In this document: one piece after another, positions 11,034 through 19,817 of the stretch
How positions within the stretch are numbered: position 1 is the stretch's first letter
How the letters are laid out: each line of letters opens with the position of its first letter
NCBI RefSeq assembly: GCF_026151205.1
Contig: NC_087073.1
Span: 5,973,001-6,037,000, forward strand
DNA length: 64,000 bases
Reading direction: 5' to 3'
DNA from: Bolinopsis microptera
Taxonomy: Eukaryota; Ctenophora; Tentaculata; Lobata; Bolinopsidae
The notes under the pieces: model-generated
The model's database searches: none
Told to the model about the DNA's origin: nothing
What the model saw: only the letters and a program-made list of their open reading frames with translations
Made by a program: the position numbers and the translations under genes

Positions 11034-11860
11034 CAAATTAGATGTGCTTTCGGTAGAGATATAGCGCGGGTCTTTGGAAAATGTTTGCATTTGAGCATAT
11101 CCGATCATCAAACATTGTGTTACTGGTGACAGATCAAATATCTTTAATCTTTTACCCCATTTTCAAAAAAAGCTCACGCACACTCTTTAAGCAGGAAACA
11201 ATTGTACAAAAATCCGAGCAAGTTTATGTTTAATCGTGCACCTCCTAGTAATAAGGTTTATCAAATGCTTTTCACGTTGTAGCGCGATGCACTACTGGGC
11301 CGCGCCGCGCATCTTCTGCAGATCGGAGAGATGCGAAGGATTGACATCGTGAATCAAATTTTTAAGGAGAATAAGAAGAGGTTACAAATGAACTGAATGA
11401 AATACAAAAATTGCTGTTAGATCTTACATCAGAGAAAAGTGCAAGTTATTGGCTCTCATAGTAGTGTATTGTGCACAGTACACACCTTTTTTGAAGGGTT
11501 TTCCGAGGTAATTTCCAATTCTATTGTTTAAAGTATCGACAATGTTAACATCTGGCACACGGCGACCTTTGTACAGTGTGCTGATGAGGTGAGATAATGT
11601 CTGTGCTTTGATCTAAATTTAGTGTACCGTTTCAGGAAAACACCTGGAACTTTGCTTACACTATTTGACTACTATTTAGCTTTCAGTTGTATGCTGCGTA
11701 AAATTTATTTCTGCTTCGCACCTAATTGTTATTATCTTTAACTTTAAGCTTAAGTTTTTAAATTATTTTACTGTAGTCGGTCACGTAACACTAACTGTTT
11801 GATATGAAATCTAATTTATAAATATCACTTTCGGGATGCGGATGGTTACTCTTCAGCAGC

Positions 11861-12088
11861 TCAAGAATAATACGTCATTGTATAGCCGTAAACCTTGTAC
11901 AGCATAGTATAGATACAGTAACAGCTGTGCAATATATTTGACACAAAATTCTTTGCCAAGAACTGGTCTAGATATTTTCTACTTTCTAAAATTATATCAG
12001 ATCTCCATAAGGTAGTATGACGCAATGAATAAAGATGCAACTGCCAGTGCGCCATGTTAATTACTGTTCCCAATTCTTTATTAATCAT
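11861..12088 (-). CDS. Small conserved open frame in left arm, 75 codons from Met
   Basis: Starts MINKELGTVINMAHW and ends VYGYTMTYYS. The same frame is open about 33 codons further upstream (with TSIDELLSDTEQIFTG), to about position 12187, so this may be part of an exon rather than a stand-alone gene. I recognise no family; the composition is Tyr/Leu/His-rich and could be helical. It lies downstream of, and on the same strand as, the C2H2 gene, so a spliced C-terminal exon is possible. The identical copy in the other arm is at 14275-14502. Confidence 0.4.
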   Translation of the reverse strand: MINKELGTVINMAHWQLHLYSLRHTTLWRSDIILESRKYLDQFLAKNFVSNILHSCYCIYTMLYKVYGYTMTYYS

Positions 12089-12217
12089 ACCCGTAAATAT
12101 TTGCTCGGTATCTGACAGCAGTTCATCGATTGATGTTCCGTGTTCTGTTTCCTGGTATTTTGTGAGCGGAATATTTTCTTGAGTAGGATAAGATGAAATC
12201 CGTCACCTTATCTTACA

Positions 12218-12540
12218 CAATACTGAATACTGAATGAATACTGACTACTGAATGAATACTGAATGAATACTGAATGAATACTGAATGAATACTGAATGAA
12301 TATTGAATGAATACTGGATACTAAATGAATACTGAATGAATACTGAATACTGATTGAATACTGAATGAATACTGAATGAATACTGAATGAATACTGAATG
12401 AATACTGAATGAATACCGAATGAATACTGAATACTGAATGAATACTGAATGAATACTGAATGAATACTGAATGAATACTGAATGAATGTTGAATAATGAA
12501 TACTGAATAATACTGAATAATATACTGAATACTGAATGAT
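12218..12540. repeat. 11-bp minisatellite in left arm
   Basis: About 28 tandem units of aatactgaatg with occasional shortened units. The mirror copy in the right arm differs slightly in length. With an 11-bp period each frame cycles through the same three phases, so the strand reading tattcattcag has no stop codons in any frame. Confidence 0.95.
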
Positions 12541-12689
12541 AATTATGATGTATTATTTTTTTAAAGTTATAATGTAGACAAGGAAACACACGTTTAGATT
12601 TTTGAAGATAACTTTAACTAAACTATATTCAATAACTCTATATATCCAAATTCTTATCTCAATAATTATCAACGTTTTGGTTATAAAGT

Positions 12690-13436
12690 TCAAGAATCTT
12701 CCTGACGATATATTTGTGAAAGTTGAAGAAGCTTGATGACAATATTTTTGTTCTCGTTCATTAGTTTATTGACATCAGATAGACTAGTAGTCGTGATAAC
12801 TGCATTCAACAGAGCTTGTTCTTCCATACTTAAAATTGTGGCGATGTCTTGTCCACAGTCAATGAGATGCTGCTCAAATTTCGCAAACATTTCCGTTTTC
12901 ATTATGTAAGAGAATAAAAAGTCCATACATTTGTTTTCTTCCTTGCACAATTTACTTTGTAACAGGACATCTAGAGATTTGAGTAATTTCGACATATGAT
13001 TTACCTTTTTATTTATTTGGTTGATTGCTACACCTTTCCGCTTGCCTTTGTGTTGCCGAACTGAGTCAGATTCTAACTCATCACTACTTGACACACTTCT
13101 ACTATCACTATAATATGGTGTTTTTGACTCATCATCAGCACTTGTTTCCTCATAGTTAGAACCGTCTTGTTGAGATTCTTCAGATATTATCGTATCAGCA
13201 TCTGAATATGTGGAAGCAGGATAATCCAGTTTTACATCAGTCGCATCCGAGTTAGCTTTTGATAGTGGTTGAATGTTAGAGCTTGTTTCTGACTCTCCGT
13301 TCTCTCGATGATACCGACTTTTGTGTGAGGACAGGCTATATTTATTGACAAAAGACTTACCACAGAATGAGCAAGATATAGGACTCATGATATTACAAAG
13401 GATACGTTTAGAACGTTTTGCAACAACAGTCTTCAA
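12690..13436 (-). CDS. C2H2 zinc-finger protein of the palindromic element, 248 residues
   Basis: The single intact gene of the element. A basic N-terminus is followed by one classical C2H2 finger, CSFCGKSFVNKYSLSSHKSRYH (C-X2-C-X12-H-X4-H, residues about 22-43). Next come a long acidic Ser/Asp/Glu-rich region (50-128) and a KGKRKG basic patch. The C-terminal half (about 140-248) is predicted helical with regular Leu/Met spacing (NHMSKLLKSLDVLLQ, then LMNENKNIVIKLLQL). One finger, an acidic linker and a helical domain suggest a DNA-binding protein that oligomerises, perhaps one that recognises the element's own ends; that role is inference. The stop codon lies a few codons inside the left arm. 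No transposase, integrase or polymerase motif is visible. The start is the first Met after an upstream stop; the second Met (MSPISC) is also possible. Confidence 0.65.
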   Translation of the reverse strand: MKTVVAKRSKRILCNIMSPISCSFCGKSFVNKYSLSSHKSRYHRENGESETSSNIQPLSKANSDATDVKLDYPASTYSDADTIISEESQQDGSNYEETSADDESKTPYYSDSRSVSSSDELESDSVRQHKGKRKGVAINQINKKVNHMSKLLKSLDVLLQSKLCKEENKCMDFLFSYIMKTEMFAKFEQHLIDCGQDIATILSMEEQALLNAVITTTSLSDVNKLMNENKNIVIKLLQLSQIYRQEDS

Positions 13437-13644
13437 ATATATTATTCAATCTAACGGGAATGCTTCAAATTTTTTGGAGTAATTAACTCAGACCCACGTG
13501 CTATTTTATACAAATAAAAAACAACTAATCTGCTTTCCCTGATCGACGTGTCTTTTTCTTAACCAACAGTTAGGTCCCATTGTATTTGTATGTACGGGTG
13601 TTAAGGACTTCGGGCTCCCTCCCTCCTTTCCTACCCTCCCTCCC
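13437..13644. promoter_or_regulatory. Probable promoter region of the C2H2 gene
   Basis: The only single-copy non-coding stretch between the arms, 208 bp upstream of the minus-strand gene. It contains AT-rich DNA and a pyrimidine-rich run (ctccctccctcctttcc). Assigned by position only; no core promoter element was identified. Confidence 0.3.
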
Positions 13645-13812
13645 CGTCAGGAAGATTCTTGAACTTTATAACCAAAACGTTGATAATTATTGAGATAAGA
13701 ATTTGGATATATAGAGTTATTGAATATAGTTTAGTTAAAGTTATCTTCAAAAATCTAAACGTGTGTTTCCTTGTCTACATTATAACTTTAAAAAAATAAT
13801 ACATCATAATTA

Positions 13813-14148
13813 TCATTCAGTATTCAGTATATTATTCAGTATTATTCAGTATTCATTATTCAACATTCATTCAGTATTCATTCAGTATTCATTCAGTATT
13901 CATTCAGTATTCATTCAGTATTCATTCAGTATTCAGTATTCATTCGGTATTCATTCAGTATTCATTCAGTATTCATTCAGTATTCATTCAGTATTCATTC
14001 AGTATTCAATCAGTATTCAGTATTCATTCAGTATTCATTTAGTATCCAGTATTCATTCAATATTCATTCAGTATTCATTCAGTATTCATTCAGTATTCAT
14101 TCAGTATTCATTCAGTAGTCAGTATTCATTCAGTATTCAGTATTGTGT
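13813..14148. repeat. 11-bp minisatellite in right arm
   Basis: Mirror of the left-arm array, unit tattcattcag. The long open frames reading IQYSFSIHSVF here are a by-product of the 11-bp period, not a gene. Confidence 0.95.
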
Positions 14149-14274
14149 AAGATAAGGTGACGGATTTCATCTTATCCTACTCAAGAAAATATTCCGCTCA
14201 CAAAATACCAGGAAACAGAACACGGAACATCAATCGATGAACTGCTGTCAGATACCGAGCAAATATTTACGGGT

Positions 14275-14502
14275 ATGATTAATAAAGAATTGGGAACAGT
14301 AATTAACATGGCGCACTGGCAGTTGCATCTTTATTCATTGCGTCATACTACCTTATGGAGATCTGATATAATTTTAGAAAGTAGAAAATATCTAGACCAG
14401 TTCTTGGCAAAGAATTTTGTGTCAAATATATTGCACAGCTGTTACTGTATCTATACTATGCTGTACAAGGTTTACGGCTATACAATGACGTATTATTCTT
14501 GA
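14275..14502 (+). CDS. Small conserved open frame in right arm, identical copy
   Basis: The same protein as the minus-strand frame 11861-12088, read outward on the plus strand. Because of the palindrome the two copies point away from the element centre. This copy has no C2H2 exon upstream on its strand, so if the frame is an exon of that gene only the left-arm copy is usable. Confidence 0.35.
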   Translation: MINKELGTVINMAHWQLHLYSLRHTTLWRSDIILESRKYLDQFLAKNFVSNILHSCYCIYTMLYKVYGYTMTYYS

Positions 14503-15159
14503 GCTGCTGAAGAGTAACCATCCGCATCCCGAAAGTGATATTTATAAATTAGATTTCATATCAAACAGTTAGTGTTACGTGACCGACTACAGTAAAATAA
14601 TTTAAAAACTTAAGCTTAAAGTTAAAGATAATAACAATTAGGTGCGAAGCAGAAATAAATTTTACGCAACATACAACTGAAAGCTAAATAGTAGTCAAAT
14701 AGTGTAAGCAAAGTTCCAGGTGTTTTCCTGAAACGGTACACTAAATTTAGATCAAAGCACAGACATTATCTCACCTCATCAGCACACTGTACAAAGGTCG
14801 CCGTGTGCCAGATGTTAACATTGTCGATACTTTAAACAATAGAATTGGAAATTACCTCGGAAAACCCTTCAAAAAAGGTGTGTACTGTGCACAATACACT
14901 ACTTCTCATCACTCCCGCTTGAGTCATTCGGATTTTGCCGCAACAAGCAAGAATTCATTGTCATACGTTGTATGACCCGCCGCGCACGGCTCCCCCTGTA
15001 CCATAGTGAAACGACCGTGGGGGTCGCAACGTGATACAAGTCAATCCTTCGCATCTCGCTGATCTGCATACATTTGTGGTTGCGAGAAGATGCGCGGCGC
15101 GGCCCAGTAGTGCATAGCACTACAAATGTGAACTAGCTATTAATTTAGAGCTAAAAAAT

Positions 15160-15272
15160 TGAACTGGCTACTTCTACTACTTAATAAAGGGTTTTTATAA
15201 AATTTACTAAGATTTCTTATTCAATTTCATATTGAATTTTTATATAGGTAAGGGCCAATGCTATATTATGTG
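15160..15272. repeat. Direct repeat R2, copy a (interrupted by a hAT element)
   Basis: Reads ggctacttctactactta ... tttttatataggtaagggcc ... atattatgtg and continues after the hAT insertion as tatattgtttgaattttctt (16479-16498). The same order of blocks occurs at 17666-17796. Confidence 0.6.
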
Positions 15273-16470
15273 CAGGGTTGCCGGGGGACCTTAAAAACCT
15301 TAAAAAACCTTAAAAACCTTAAAAACGGCAATTTTGGGCAAAAAACCTTAAAAAAGACGTGAAAAACGGGCAAATTTTCGGGTTTTTAAGGTTTTTTAAG
15401 GTTCCATACCTAAATTATACCTAGCTTGATGTAGATCTAAATGGATTTTCCGGATTAGTAAAATTTTCTGAATTATACCTAGCTTGATGTAGATATGATA
15501 AGATTTTCTGAAATTATACCTAGCTCGGTGTAGACCTGATAAGATTTTCTGAAATTATACCTAGCTCGGTGTAGATCTAATTGGGTTTTTCTGAAATTAT
15601 ACCTAGCTCGGTGTAGATCTAATTGGGTTTTTCTGAAATTATACCTAGCTTGTTGTAGATCTATTGGGTTTTTCTGAAATTATACCTAGCTTGTTGTAGA
15701 TCTAATTGGGGTTTTCTGAAATTATACCTAGCTTGTTGTAGATCTAATTGGGTTTTTCTGAAATTATACCTAGCTTGTTGTAGATCTAATTGGGTTTTTC
15801 TGAAATTATACCTAGCTTGTTGTTGATCTATTGGGTTTTTCTGAAATTATACCTAGCTTGTTGTAGATCTAATTGGGGTTTTCTGAAATTATACCTAGTT
15901 TGTTGTAGATCTAATTGGGTTTTTCTGAAATTATACCTAGCTTGTTGTTGATCTATTGGGTTTTTCTGAAATTATACCTAGCTTGTTGTAGATCTAATTG
16001 GGTTTTTCTGAAATTATACCTAGCTTGTTGTAGATCTAATTGGGTTTTTCTGAAATTATACCTAGCTTGTTGTAGATCTATTGGGTTTTTCTGAAATTAT
16101 ACCTAGCTTTTTGTAGATCTAATTGGGGTTTTCTGAAATTATACCTAGCTTGTTGTAGATCTAATTGGGTTTTTCTGAAATTATACCTAGCTTGTTGTAG
16201 ATCTAATTGGGTTTTTCTGAAATTATACCTAGCTTGTTGTAGATCTAATTGGGTTTTTCTGAAATTATACCTAGGTCGGTGTAGATCTAATTGGGGTTTT
16301 CTGAAATTATACCTTCCCCCTTTAGATATGTCATATGATTGCAATTTCTGTAGCGGAAACCTTAAAAAACCTTAAATTTAACTGTTTTGGACCTTAAAAA
16401 TGGGTCAAAAGGGGCCTTAAAAGACGTGAAAAAACCTTAAAAATGACTCTCAAAAATGCCGGCAACCCTG
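15273..16470. mobile_element. Non-autonomous hAT element filled with a 42-bp minisatellite
   Basis: A 1198-bp element with perfect terminal repeats CAGGGTTGCCGG / CCGGCAACCCTG and a perfect 8-bp duplication, ATTATGTG (15265-15272 and 16471-16478). Both subterminal zones are packed with the motif CCTTAAAAA in several copies (15288-15410 and 16355-16445), plus aagacgtgaaaaa on both sides. Such arrays are typical of hAT transposase subterminal binding sites. The middle is a minisatellite. There is no transposase, so it would need one supplied in trans. Confidence 0.88.
15411..16312. repeat. 42-bp minisatellite inside the hAT element
   Basis: About 20 units of 40-43 bp, consensus containing ctgaaattatacctagcttg then ttgtagatctaattgggttt. 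The outer units are more diverged (agctcggtg, agcttgatg), the central ones nearly identical, as expected from unequal exchange. The open frame on the minus strand across it is a by-product of the period. Confidence 0.95.
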
Positions 16471-16744
16471 ATTATGTGTATATTGTTTGAATTTTCTTAT
16501 TGAGAGATGTGATAGCGGAGCTATTAGAAACTGCTGGATGTAAAGACGTTAACACTGAACCTCTCCTTATTCCTGTCAACGGGACAGAACTTCCTGCAGG
16601 GACCAAAAAAGCAGATGGAGCTAGATTAGATGTAAGCACTAGGAGTATTTGGAACCCATTGGAAAGGGCATTTTTAGATGTAAGAGAATTTCATGCTGAA
16701 GCTTTTTTGAATGAAAGCTGGACGGTGCCAGGTATTTCCAATGA

Positions 16745-17152
16745 TCAATTAAAACACATAAAATAATAGTGCATAATAATCCCTCTGTTCAGGGCACTGC
16801 ACACTAAATGGTCCATGTTTAGTATGAACTCACCCCAACACCTCAATAGCCTAAAATGAAATCTAACCAAAATATTGCGAAAACTATGAAGTTTTGTGTG
16901 CCTGTCCTGCGATCGCTCTTCGTCGGAGCTCAGCTCAGCCTTGAACTGTTTCATTTTTTCCGCCTGAAACCGCACAAAGTGGAACGATTCAGAAAACAAT
17001 AATGCCAAAGTGTCTTTCCTCGCATGTTTACACACTGCTAACGTCACACGTCAACTGGACCAGTGCACCCGACTTGTTCCATTGCTTTAGGTATCCAAGC
17101 AGAACATTTCCCGAGCAGCTCCTCCAACTCCTTGTCGTTAACAGTAGCCATG
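16745..17152 (-). other. Unrelated sequence between the two fossil blocks
   Basis: Minus-strand reading shows a possible start (MATVNDKELEELLGKCSAW, from 17152). A second open stretch starts at 17047 (MTLAVCKHARKDTLALLF, with HFVRFQAEKMKQFKAEL further on). They are in different frames and not joined. They may be remnants of another inserted gene; no family recognised. Confidence 0.25.
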
Positions 17153-17240
17153 GCATACAAGCTACAAGCACACACAGTAATCTCGCCGTTAAACTAGGCG
17201 AGATAAGCAAGCTGATAGGAGACAACAAAATTACAAACTA

Positions 17241-17335
17241 ATGCAATTAGTGTGTGGCGTGAACTGTCAAACGAATGCAATTAGTGTGTGGTGTGAACTC
17301 GAGTGTGTGGCGTGAACTGTGTGTGTGGCGATCCT
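17241..17335. repeat. Short tandem repeat agtgtgtggcgtgaact
   Basis: Four irregular copies of gcaattagtgtgtggcgtgaact and shortened forms. Confidence 0.8.
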
Positions 17336-17665
17336 TCCAATAAGGCTGTCTAGCTATGAGAGACAGAAGAAAAGCGCATACAACAAAAGGATCATTGAAG
17401 TGGAGCATGGGACATTTACACCAATAGTCCTATCAACAACAGGTGGGATGGGAAGAGGAGTTAATACTTTCTTCAAAAAGTTAGCTATCCAGAAAATCAG
17501 GTCAAAGATACAGTGAGGACATGACATTTATCAGGAAAAGAGAGAGATTTGACTTATTGAGAACAACAATTATTGCTCTCAGAGGAGAAAGATGAATAAA
17601 AAATGGTAGTGCAGTTAAAATATCAGATTTAGATATAAATTTACAGCCAGTGCATTGATTGTCAT

Positions 17666-17796
17666 GTGGCTACTTTTACTGATAAGGTTTTTTATAAATT
17701 TTCCTCAGTTTATAAGGGGTTTTTACTCAGATTTTAACTTTTATATAGGGTCATTGTGATATTATCTATATATATTGTTTGAAAAATATTCTTGTT
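17666..17796. repeat. Direct repeat R2, copy b
   Basis: Matches copy a in block order: ggctacttttactgataa, tttttataaa, cttttatatagggtcat, atatattgtttga. Identity is moderate with indels. It closes the segment that carries the fossil gene. Confidence 0.55.
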
Positions 17797-19037
17797 TATC
17801 ATGTATCAGATGCTTGAGCATTGACTAAACAGGTGGTGGTGGGGTAACGTGATGTGGAAATGTATTACATTATTGCATGATGTGAACTGATCTCTGGATC
17901 TTGTGAGGTAGTTTTATCGTCACCTAGTGAAACCCTGGCTCTGCTTGCAATGATATGAACCTTGCTTGTGATGATATATTAACCCGGCTTGAGCTGGTCA
18001 TAGTAGTTCAGGGACTGTGTCAAACATTAAACTAGGACCAGTGACTTATGAGGGGCCCTGGATCTCAACCACCTACCTGCCTAATTATGCCGAATCACCT
18101 CATCATTCCCGAAACATGTTTATTTGGCTCAGTTGTTTTCCTTCAATATTGGAGCTGATTGGATTTAAGAGCCTATGGAACTGTTACTGAGCACATATCT
18201 CTGTTTAAGTTAAGTGCATGGTATTCAAAATCTGAAACAGAATAGACTCCCACAATTTGAAGCCTTTCACCACAGGGTTTATGTGAGGTTTTCAAGGTGG
18301 TTATCCAAGCTCCAATGCCACCAGAATGGTGGTCTTATTTTGATAATAATATGTTAATTTCGGATCTAGTCCAACGATCTACACCTAATCCACAATCTAA
18401 GGTTCAAGCATTTATCATTATTATATAATTGTGGTCGATCATCTCTTAATATATCAAATTTTAGAAGCTTAGGTCTGTACAAGTTTTATTGCAGTTTTGG
18501 AATCCAGATAAAAATCCTGGGAAAATCATGAAAATTGTGAAAAATTGCTGGATTCCAGAAAATCACTTGCATACCTTATATACTATATAGGGTATATATA
18601 TATGATACATAACATTTGATTATATTCTTTATCGATATTCAATTCTATAAAACAGAGAATGAAGTGCTATTAGTATCACAGGTTAAGCTAATAGTAACTG
18701 AGCAAGGTGAGAAGATTATAGATTTAAGGCAGGGATGGGTTGGCTTTAGAGTAGAAAAATAGATAAGAGGGTGTAGGGTATCTACTTCAAACAAGTGACG
18801 TGAATTACAAAATTCTTTTTTAGAACAATAATGTCCCTAGCCTATTTCCTGTTGCAATTTAAAACCATCTATATTTCCTTAACAAAAAATTGAATATCGA
18901 TCTTAGAAGGTTAAATGGCACTTAGGCTCAAATTAAACAGTCCTTATAAATTACCTCGATAACAAATTTCTTATTCTAATATGAGATTCATTTATTATCA
19001 TTTCAATAACATAATCTAAACTTTAAAAACATTGCAG
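17797..19037. other. Upstream region of pseudokinase gene A
   Basis: No gene seen. It should contain the end of a 5' UTR intron, since an acceptor (aaaacattgcag) ends at 19037. A CA/TG-rich stretch lies near 17880-18000. Confidence 0.4.
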
Positions 19038-19064
19038 GTAATGTCAGCCGAGTAACAAGACATC

Positions 19065-19817
19065 ATGAGTAAGTTTATGAGCAAGCTCACAAAGAGATCT
19101 TCATCTTCTAAGAAATTCGAGGGTGCTGTTGAATGTACAGATTTCGAATGTGTGACATTCCAAGACAAACCCTATCAGATGGACAGTCGTCCCCTTGTTG
19201 ACGTTGCTGCTCCAATACCACCCTTTACAGAACCTGCTTGCAGATTTGAAAGAAGTGAAGGACGACAGTCGTTCAACGAAGGAACTGAATCAAAATTTGG
19301 AGGTCGTCTTAATCAGAGCAGTATTGCTACGGTTAACAATTTGACTGCAAATGATAGAAGATTATCACAGTCACATGTTTTTGGTGCAGCAAACCAAGCA
19401 ACAGCGAGCGCTAGCAATGAGCCACCTGTCGTAAACCAACAGCATCAAGATGCAATGGCGAACCTGCAGCGCAAACGACCAGGATCTGCGAGATATGCTC
19501 GTCCTGGTGCTGTTAACGGTGTAAAACACGGCTCTTCCTCATCTCTGTCATCAGCATCCTCTGCTTCATCCACTGGGTCATACTCAAATAACATCGGTAA
19601 CGGATTCGGACACCCGGAACATGCAGAACTTATTCAGTCGATCAATGCGTCTTTGAACCAGCTCTCACTGGTGGAGGATATGCAGGATCTCATGCCTTCT
19701 ACAAACGCTCCTCCTCTCAAACCGAAGAGACCGTCGACTGACCGAGTCAAAACAACAATGGCATTTTATGCCAACAAACCATCCTTCAGCTCCGACAATC
19801 GGCAACCTAGCGGACAG
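19065..19817 (+). CDS. Gene A coding exon 1 (251 codons)
   Basis: Starts MSKFMSKLTKRSSSSKKF 27 bp after an acceptor at 19037 and ends ..RQPSGQ at a good donor (CAG/gtgagt), phase 0. It is a low-complexity scaffold: Ser/Asn/Gln-rich, a run of about 16 residues rich in Ser and Ala (SSSSLSSASSASS), and the class-II-like SH3 ligand PPLKPKRPS near 220. A Tyr nearby (AFYANKP) could be a phosphorylation site. PEAK proteins have long disordered N-termini of this kind. The frame stays open past the donor for 230 bp, so an unspliced form could end at 20048. Confidence 0.75.

Larger units (their letters stand above)
11460..12707. repeat. Left inverted arm of the palindromic element
   Basis: About 1.25 kb, matching the reverse complement of 13645-14903. 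From the tip inward it holds about 350 bp without features, an AT-rich stretch, a conserved open frame (minus strand, 11861-12088 with open sequence upstream), an 11-bp minisatellite and a unique 160-bp segment. The segment includes the last codons of the C2H2 gene. Confidence 0.95.
11460..14903. mobile_element. Polinton-like short element with 1.25-kb inverted arms and one C2H2 gene
   Basis: A giant inverted repeat: left arm about 11460-12707, right arm about 13645-14903, nearly identical, around a 940-bp centre. The ends read AGTAGTGTATTGTGC... and its complement ...CACTACT. They are flanked by a perfect 6-bp duplication, TCTCAT (11454-11459 and 14904-14909). A 6-bp duplication, AG start and very long TIRs are what Polintons/Mavericks show. 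Foldback elements also have long arms with internal tandem repeats, but other duplication lengths. There is no polymerase, integrase or capsid gene, so at most this is a non-autonomous relative. The centre carries an open C2H2-finger gene on the minus strand. It looks whole as a short element, and the near-identity of the arms argues for youth or arm-to-arm conversion. Confidence 0.7.
13645..14903. repeat. Right inverted arm of the palindromic element
   Basis: The mirror image of the left arm, about 10 bp longer because of the minisatellite. Its open frame reads on the plus strand (14275-14502). Confidence 0.95.
11271..15132. mobile_element. MITE family F, long copy, split by a 3.44-kb Polinton-like element
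   Basis: The left end (11271-11459) and right end (14910-15132) form roughly 100-bp inverted repeats. Both read TTCACRTTTGTAG-like sequence, then GCACTACTGGGCCGCGCC, then GCGCATCTTCT and gagatgcgaaggattgac. Removing the 11460-14903 insertion and its duplication leaves about 410 bp of non-coding MITE. The TIR core TACTGGGCCGCGC is shared with family M. Confidence 0.7.
16500..17640 (+). pseudogene. Broken mobile-element gene (fossil), two conserved blocks
   Basis: Two blocks of a protein that I know from many invertebrate genomes as the C-terminal part of reverse-transcriptase-bearing elements. Block 1 (16500-16710) has KKADGARLDVS, IWNPLERAFLDVR. Block 2 (about 17340-17575) has YNKRIIEVEHGTFTP and LSTTGGMGRG. 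The about 600 bp between them are unrelated. The copy is a fossil with several breaks, lies between the R2 direct repeats, and has no polymerase domain here. The exact element family is uncertain. Confidence 0.6.

Noticed and set aside
12245-12589. Long open frame with FSIHSVFIQYS repeats (and its mirror at 13763-14155)
   Set aside because: It is the 11-bp minisatellite read as protein; a stop-free period-11 repeat is open in every frame of that strand.
11271-15132. Whole 3.86-kb unit as a single transposon with a long inner palindrome
   Set aside because: The inner TCTCAT duplication and its own perfect ends show two elements, one inserted into the other.
15411-16312. CRISPR-like regular array
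   Set aside because: Units are contiguous without unique spacers and lie in a eukaryotic hAT element; no cas-like gene.
16078-16344. Minus-strand frame with RYNFRKTQLDLQ repeats
   Set aside because: It reads through the 42-bp minisatellite of the hAT element; no start context, motif or extension beyond the array.
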